Assembly: GCA_015680685.1 (NCBI GenBank)
Contig: MNCI01001903.1
Span: 663,608-727,607, forward strand
Direction: 5' to 3'
From: Gnetum montanum
Lineage: Eukaryota > Streptophyta > Gnetopsida > Gnetales > Gnetaceae
DNA length: 64,000 bases
Shown: positions 59,289 through 64,000 of the stretch, one piece after another
Layout: each line of letters begins with the position of its first letter
Numbering within the stretch: the first letter of the stretch is position 1
Made by a program: the position numbers and the translations under genes
The notes under the pieces: model-generated
What the model saw: only the letters and a program-made list of their open reading frames with translations
Database searches by the model: none
Told to the model about the DNA's origin: nothing

Positions 59289-60150
59289 TGATGAGTGGTG
59301 AGATACCCCTACACTCAACCATATGAATATGAGTGTTCACACAAAATCCAATTGAACTTCATGGATGGGCTGGTTGTGGTATCTAGATAGTTACTCATTG
59401 ATCGTAGTTTGCTATCTTCCCACCTGGACTAGTATTTTATTTGTCACGTATGGTTTAGTCTAGAGTGAGGTGTATGATGTGGTCCTAAACTAGTGCTACT
59501 TCTAGAATCAATGGAAATAACTTTGATTAACCTAAGAGGGAAAGGGTGAAAAGAGTCTAAGCTAGCCTAAGTGCGATGAGCATTCATTCCTTAATCATCC
59601 GTACACATCTTGAACCTCATGTACTACTATTGGGATTACCAAGCGCATGTCCTAGGTACACTACTGGGATACCAAGTAGTCACACTTAAATGCTCGTGAT
59701 TAAGTCGTATTCATTCTACGTTTAATAATAAGGATAGGAGAGGAAGGTAAAGGAATATTAAGTAACAAAGTAATAAATAACAGTTAAAACTAAGTGAATG
59801 CTACAATGATGAAGTAATCTCGATCTTTATTGTTAGTCATGTGCATGTCCAAGGACGTCACACTTGAATAAAGGTTTTGCACAATTACAATCATTACATT
59901 GCAGGCATGCACTGAGGAAAGGGTTGAGAGGAATTGAAACTGATAAAAATATCCTACTTTAACACTAACTTTTCCTATTAGTTTCCTGTGCATCCCATTG
60001 TGTATTTATAGGCTCACATAGGAACCATGATATTGTGTATCCGATATTGCTTGTCAGGCTGTGATATCACATACTCGATATCGATGGTCTGATATCGAGG
60101 GTCTGATGTCAAGGGTCCAATATCAACACTTGACAAACCATGATTTATCA
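59289..60150 (-). repeat. 3' LTR of element I (TGATGA family)
   Basis: It runs from TGATGAGTGGTGAGATACCC to TGATTTATCA. The PPT complement TACCCCCAT follows at 60151. The TATA complement GTATTTATAGG is near 60002-60012. Palindrome-like hexamers lie at 60029, 60043, 60063, 60077, 60091, 60105 and 60119, nearly all 14 bp apart. The left flank is ACTAT; the other end of the element is outside the window. Confidence 0.85.
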
Positions 60151-60340
60151 TACCCCCATTACTGAATGATAACTCATCCTCGAGTTAAAGAAAGTGAGGA
60201 ACAAGTTCATTCAATTACACAATGGATAGGTATGGGATTATTGATGGACTAGGAATTTATTCATGCCATAGTGGAGAGATGAATATAACAAAATTGGGAC
60301 ATAGACACAGAATTAGAAATAGACAAAATTTTGTTGGAAC

Positions 60341-60800
60341 TCATATGGTTCCAGGTGGCGGTGGTTCCTCCATGGGTGCCTTCCCTTTGTCCTGTGCTCT
60401 AGGCTTCTAAGATTGATACTATTGAAGAAGCACCTAGCATTTCACCCCTTTTATCTGAGGATTATGAGCCATCCATGTTGATGTTCCAATGTTTAATGAA
60501 GTCGGCACTTCCCATGGGCACGAGAGCTATGGGAACACTTAATTAGCGTTAACATGCCATGCCACAAATAGTTGTTGTTCCTCTTCATAGGCTCAAGCCC
60601 TAACCTCTCCACCTTTTTCTTGGCCAGATTGTGTAGTGATAGGAGTTCCTTGATGGATGTTGAATGATTATGCCTCCTACGCTGCATGTTTTGCATGAGG
60701 TCCTTGGCCTCTACCTCCCCCTGGGCATTCAATTGCACCTTGAGAAGGTCCTCCTTATTGTCCTCTTTTAGGGGCCATCTATAATCACACAAAGATTAAT
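60341..60800 (-). pseudogene. Accessory ORF of element I, homologous to that of element J
   Basis: On the minus strand the C-terminal part reads AYEEEQQLFVAWHVNAN, then LSCPWEVPTSLNI, TSTWMA and AQDKGKAPMEEPPPPGTI before TGA at 60343-60341. Element J has the same series (ERQVFAAWYV; LPCLWEVLTLSNI; LAWMA; DKGKARMEEPLPPGTT). Upstream, in another frame, 60792-60600 is Lys/Glu/Leu-rich and coiled-coil-like. It lies close to the PPT and 3' LTR in both elements. I do not recognise a family. Confidence 0.6.
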
Positions 60801-62270
60801 TATTAGTAAGGTTATTGAAAGAAGTTCAATTATTTCATACCTTATTCATTGCCTTTAATAAATGTTGAATTCTTTGCTTAGTGTGATTTTAGAGTTAGAA
60901 ATTTTTTTAAGGAAGTTGCCCTAAAAGTTTAATGTCGGACTTGATTTGTTTAGGTGACACATAAAAGGACATGTAATGGTTTCAAGGAATTTTGATAAAA
61001 TGATGACAAGGGAAAGAATAGATTTGACAATGAACTACTTGAAAGGTATAAAATGATGTGATGATGTGCAACAAGTACAAATTACAAAAGTCACACAAGT
61101 GGATCCTCCCCAAAGCAAGTTCCAACCTATAATGCCCTTGTGTAACCACACCTTAAAATGTCCGTAGGTACTAGAAGGATTAAATGTAATCTACACTGAT
61201 GCAACAAAACACACACATGTAGATACCACCATGATGAGGTATGAATTCAATGCTACACAAGACGTGGGTCACAAATACATGAACGACAAGATGGGATGAA
61301 TAAGAGAAGGGATTGCAAAGATTGGGACATGAGGTAATTGACCCAGGGTGTAATGAATCTTGAGTGTAGGATGTGATTAATGTGTCATTAGCCCGTTGCT
61401 CCAAAATCAAGACCAAGTCCATTCCTTCGATCAGTGACATCACATTTCTTCATCCAATGATGGACAGCCATAAGAGCATCATAATAGTAAGGCGTATGAT
61501 CACTTGACATTTTTTTCAAGGAAGGAGTGATTTGGAATTTCTTTGTGGCACATTTGTTTTTGTCTGGACGCTTTGGCACACTTTCTCTCTTTTTTTTTGA
61601 TGCGTAATCTAGAGAAGTCACCTACCTTCAGACATGGATGCATATCTTTCTAGTGGAATCCCCTAGAATATCATTAGGTTTCTTTATTGAGTGCCTTTAC
61701 TACTCTTACTCCCATTTGTCATTAGATCTACAAGGATCTTAGTACAACTAGGCTACATGATAACTCTTACAAATGTCACCAAAGAGAATCCATAAGTCCC
61801 CTTAATGTCACACCCTACCCATTCGTGCTTAGTACATCCTTCTTCGCTTTGGGCATAATGAGCACAAAATTACTTTAATTTTTAATGATGTCAAGAATAT
61901 CATTGGACCTAGAGTAGAACCTCTTATTAATAGAATGGATGGGTGGATGTGATGGGCTTGCTGTCCAAGTAATTAGTCACCTGAGACTGGATAGCATAGA
62001 ATAGCACCTCAAACAATGAGTCACATGAGTGTGTTTTATTCATAGATGAGATTACCCATAAAAAGATAAAACAATAAATAAAAAGATGAAACAAAAAATA
62101 AAAAGATAAAACAATAAATTGAAAGATGAAAAACTAGAAAACAAAAAATTGTAAAATTAAAGAAAAGGAAAAACATTTATTAATTCTGCTTATTAGAATG
62201 GAGGATATCCCTCATAACTAAACTTTTGAACATGGCTAGAATTAATAAATGGAAGGGTTGGATCCATGCA
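60801..62270. other. No gene seen (interior of element I)
   Basis: AT-rich with scattered short frames. Pol would be expected between gag and the 3' end but I find no RT, RNase H or integrase motif. Confidence 0.45.
62061..62140. repeat. 20-bp A-rich tandem repeat
   Basis: Units AAAAGATAAAACAATAAATA and close variants start at 62061, 62081, 62101 and 62121. Confidence 0.85.
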
Positions 62271-62559
62271 TTTCAGAAATATTGGGATCTGGTCATATCC
62301 AAACCACTGGGTGTCTTTTGATCTTGTGGTTGGAATATACCTAGATTGGGTTCACACACTTGATTAAAGTAAGCATAGTAGGACAACTTATAAGATGAAG
62401 TTAGTTGATAAGGAGTTGACCCACCATGGCACCCGCGACTGTAAGATGGTATGCAAGGATCGATGTGTCTCCTCCCTTCATGGCTAGATTCATTGGGCCA
62501 CATGGTTGTTGGAGTATTGATTGGTGGCCCTGATAAAGTAACATGAGGCATTGGGTTCA

Positions 62560-64000
62560 AGGAGAAAGATGCACCACAGTGTTGGACTTGTGCTAGGTTG
62601 GAGGATGTAATGGTTTCAGAATGATGCTATTCCTTTCTACAGCCATGCCTAATGAAAGGACACTTTCAGTGTTGTGGAGGACCTCCATTACTATTAACAG
62701 TAGCAACACAAGTGATGTTTTTGGGTTGGTGCTATGGTGCAAAACCTTTTGGAACAACTGGTGGTGATGTAGAAGGAGGTGAATGATGAGAATATTGAGA
62801 GTAAGGAGAAGTATAAGGAACATGAGGTGGTGATCTTGTTGGAGAGGACATGGGTTGATAGTACTTAGAAGAATGATAATGATGTGGTGAGATAGAGGAT
62901 GTTGACCTAGTTGTGGAAACAAGATGTTGAACATTATAAGCACTTGGGTTCGGATGATATGAAGGGTGTGACCAGTTTGACAGTGGGCTCTCCCATGATT
63001 GGGGTTTTTGCCACTATGGTTGAATCTGGTATTTTTGTACAAATTCTGGGTGTAACACTCCTCCACAATGCTCATGTAAATGTGACAAGATTGGGCATTG
63101 GCCTTTGGGGTGATCATACATACAAACATTACATTGATACATATGATTAGTAGTTGAGTTCTTATTCTCTTCAACCCTTCTTTCCGATTGTCTAAGGTTG
63201 TTCTGTCCTACTTCTTGGTTCGTCATGGTTCTACCTCTAATAGTGTTGGCATATTCTCCATATTTTTCATGTATCCATTCCATCATCTTATTGATCTTTA
63301 CCTCAATTTCATCTAGTGATTGTAGTATTAGAGAAAGATGATTCCACCTCCTTGAGATGAGTTGATTTCTCCTCTTCCTAATTATGGACCTTTGTTAAAT
63401 CAAGATTTTGGTCCTATTGAGATTTTTTAACATTCTCCCATTTAGCAATTTCTCCTTCTTCTTTTGCTACCCATTGGATAAGCTCTTGGAGTTGGTGGGT
63501 TTGTAGCTCATATAGTTGACCTGCAGCATACATCCTTAGGGTTTCCCTTATTTCATTATGAAGTCCATCCATGATGTGATACATTAGCATTTTCTTGGGG
63601 AATCCATGGCTTGGGCAATTGTTTAACAATGAATAATATCTTTCTAAGGCCATGTCTAAGGGTTCATGTTCTCCCTATTTCCATTCTTGGATTTGTCTCC
63701 TCAAGGTTGACACTCTTGCATAGGTTTGATATCTTTCGTTGAAGAGTTCTACCATTGTTGGCCAACGCCAAATTGATTTTGGTCTTAAGAACCTATACTA
63801 TACTTTTTCTTGGCCAACAAGTGTTGTAGGAAAGAGCTTAAGTTTTTGCCACCCATTATCAATATTGTTCCATACAAAGGAATCATGGAAGGCTTGTAAA
63901 TGATGTTGCAGATCTAAATCATAGCCTCCTAAAAATTTGGGAAGGTTGTTTAAATCAAGCCTAGGTAGATGGCTTTCCTTGCAATGCCTATGGGATATTT
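62560..64000 (-). pseudogene. Gag of element I (continues beyond right edge)
   Basis: On the minus strand from the right edge: LPKFLGGYDLDLQHHLQAFH, KLKLFPTTLVGQ, ELFNERYQTYARVS (about 63980-63700), then MALERYYSLLNNCPSHGFPK and YHIMDGLHNEIRETLRM (63653-63540). A zinc knuckle CNVCMYDHPKGQC lies near 63140-63090. A Pro/His/Leu-rich tail extends to about 62560. Long open stretches (79, 90 and 193 codons) are separated by few breaks, so this gag is better preserved than those of C, E and G. Confidence 0.8.

Noticed and set aside
39510-60150. Shared ACTAT flank of elements G and I as evidence of target preference
   Set aside because: Only one flank of I is visible and two cases of a 5-bp AT-rich word are not evidence of preference.

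Overview
This window is plant nuclear DNA, most likely from a species with a large, repeat-rich genome such as a gymnosperm. It is AT-rich and filled with decayed LTR retrotransposons. I see one recognisable host gene: a glutamate receptor-like (GLR) channel gene at 52.0-54.4 kb, with short GT-AG introns and GC-rich exons. I see no bacterial-type operons, CRISPR arrays or RNA genes. The species cannot be named from this sequence.

Most of the window is Ty3/gypsy-type material. A family I call the 'TGATGA family' (LTRs of about 800-870 bp, TGATGA...TCATCA ends, PBS of the tRNA-Asp type, PPT of the form GTGGGGGTA) supplies eight LTRs. Element A (1-2168, minus) has its 5' LTR, PBS and an uninterrupted gag running off the left edge. 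Element J ends with a 3' LTR at 3167-3967 (plus). Element C (minus) is an old host: its gag is split by element B (10261-18428), and its PBS is split by element D (20361-30258, flanked by CTTGG). C's own 5' LTR is 30276-31128. Gag remnant E is split by element F (33017-38206). Element G (39510-48574, plus) is a full-length dead copy flanked by ACTAT. Element I (59289 to beyond 64000, minus) has a 3' LTR and gag but no visible pol. Elements B and F have different LTRs of about 515 bp, an initiator-Met-type PBS and no pol that I can recognise. A truncated RTE-like LINE lies at 6.8-9.0 kb (minus). A gag-protease remnant H (plus) lies at 55.1-58.5 kb.

The GLR gene has four exons matching the amino-terminal domain, the first half of the ligand-binding domain, M1 and the start of the pore loop. 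It carries two small frameshifts. The reading stops at a good splice donor (54441), beyond which only retroelement sequence is seen. The remaining exons are either past the window, across a very long intron, or lost.

The observations I consider most worth following are: (1) GATATC-type palindromes repeated at 14-bp spacing just upstream of the TATA box in the TGATGA-family LTRs; (2) a separate 49-bp tandem array of hairpins upstream of a TATA box at 16.0-16.46 kb; (3) a conserved coiled-coil accessory reading frame immediately upstream of the 3' LTR in elements J and I; (4) the broken or giant-intron GLR gene; (5) a clean nested-insertion history with recoverable target-site duplications. All identities and repeat counts were made by eye.
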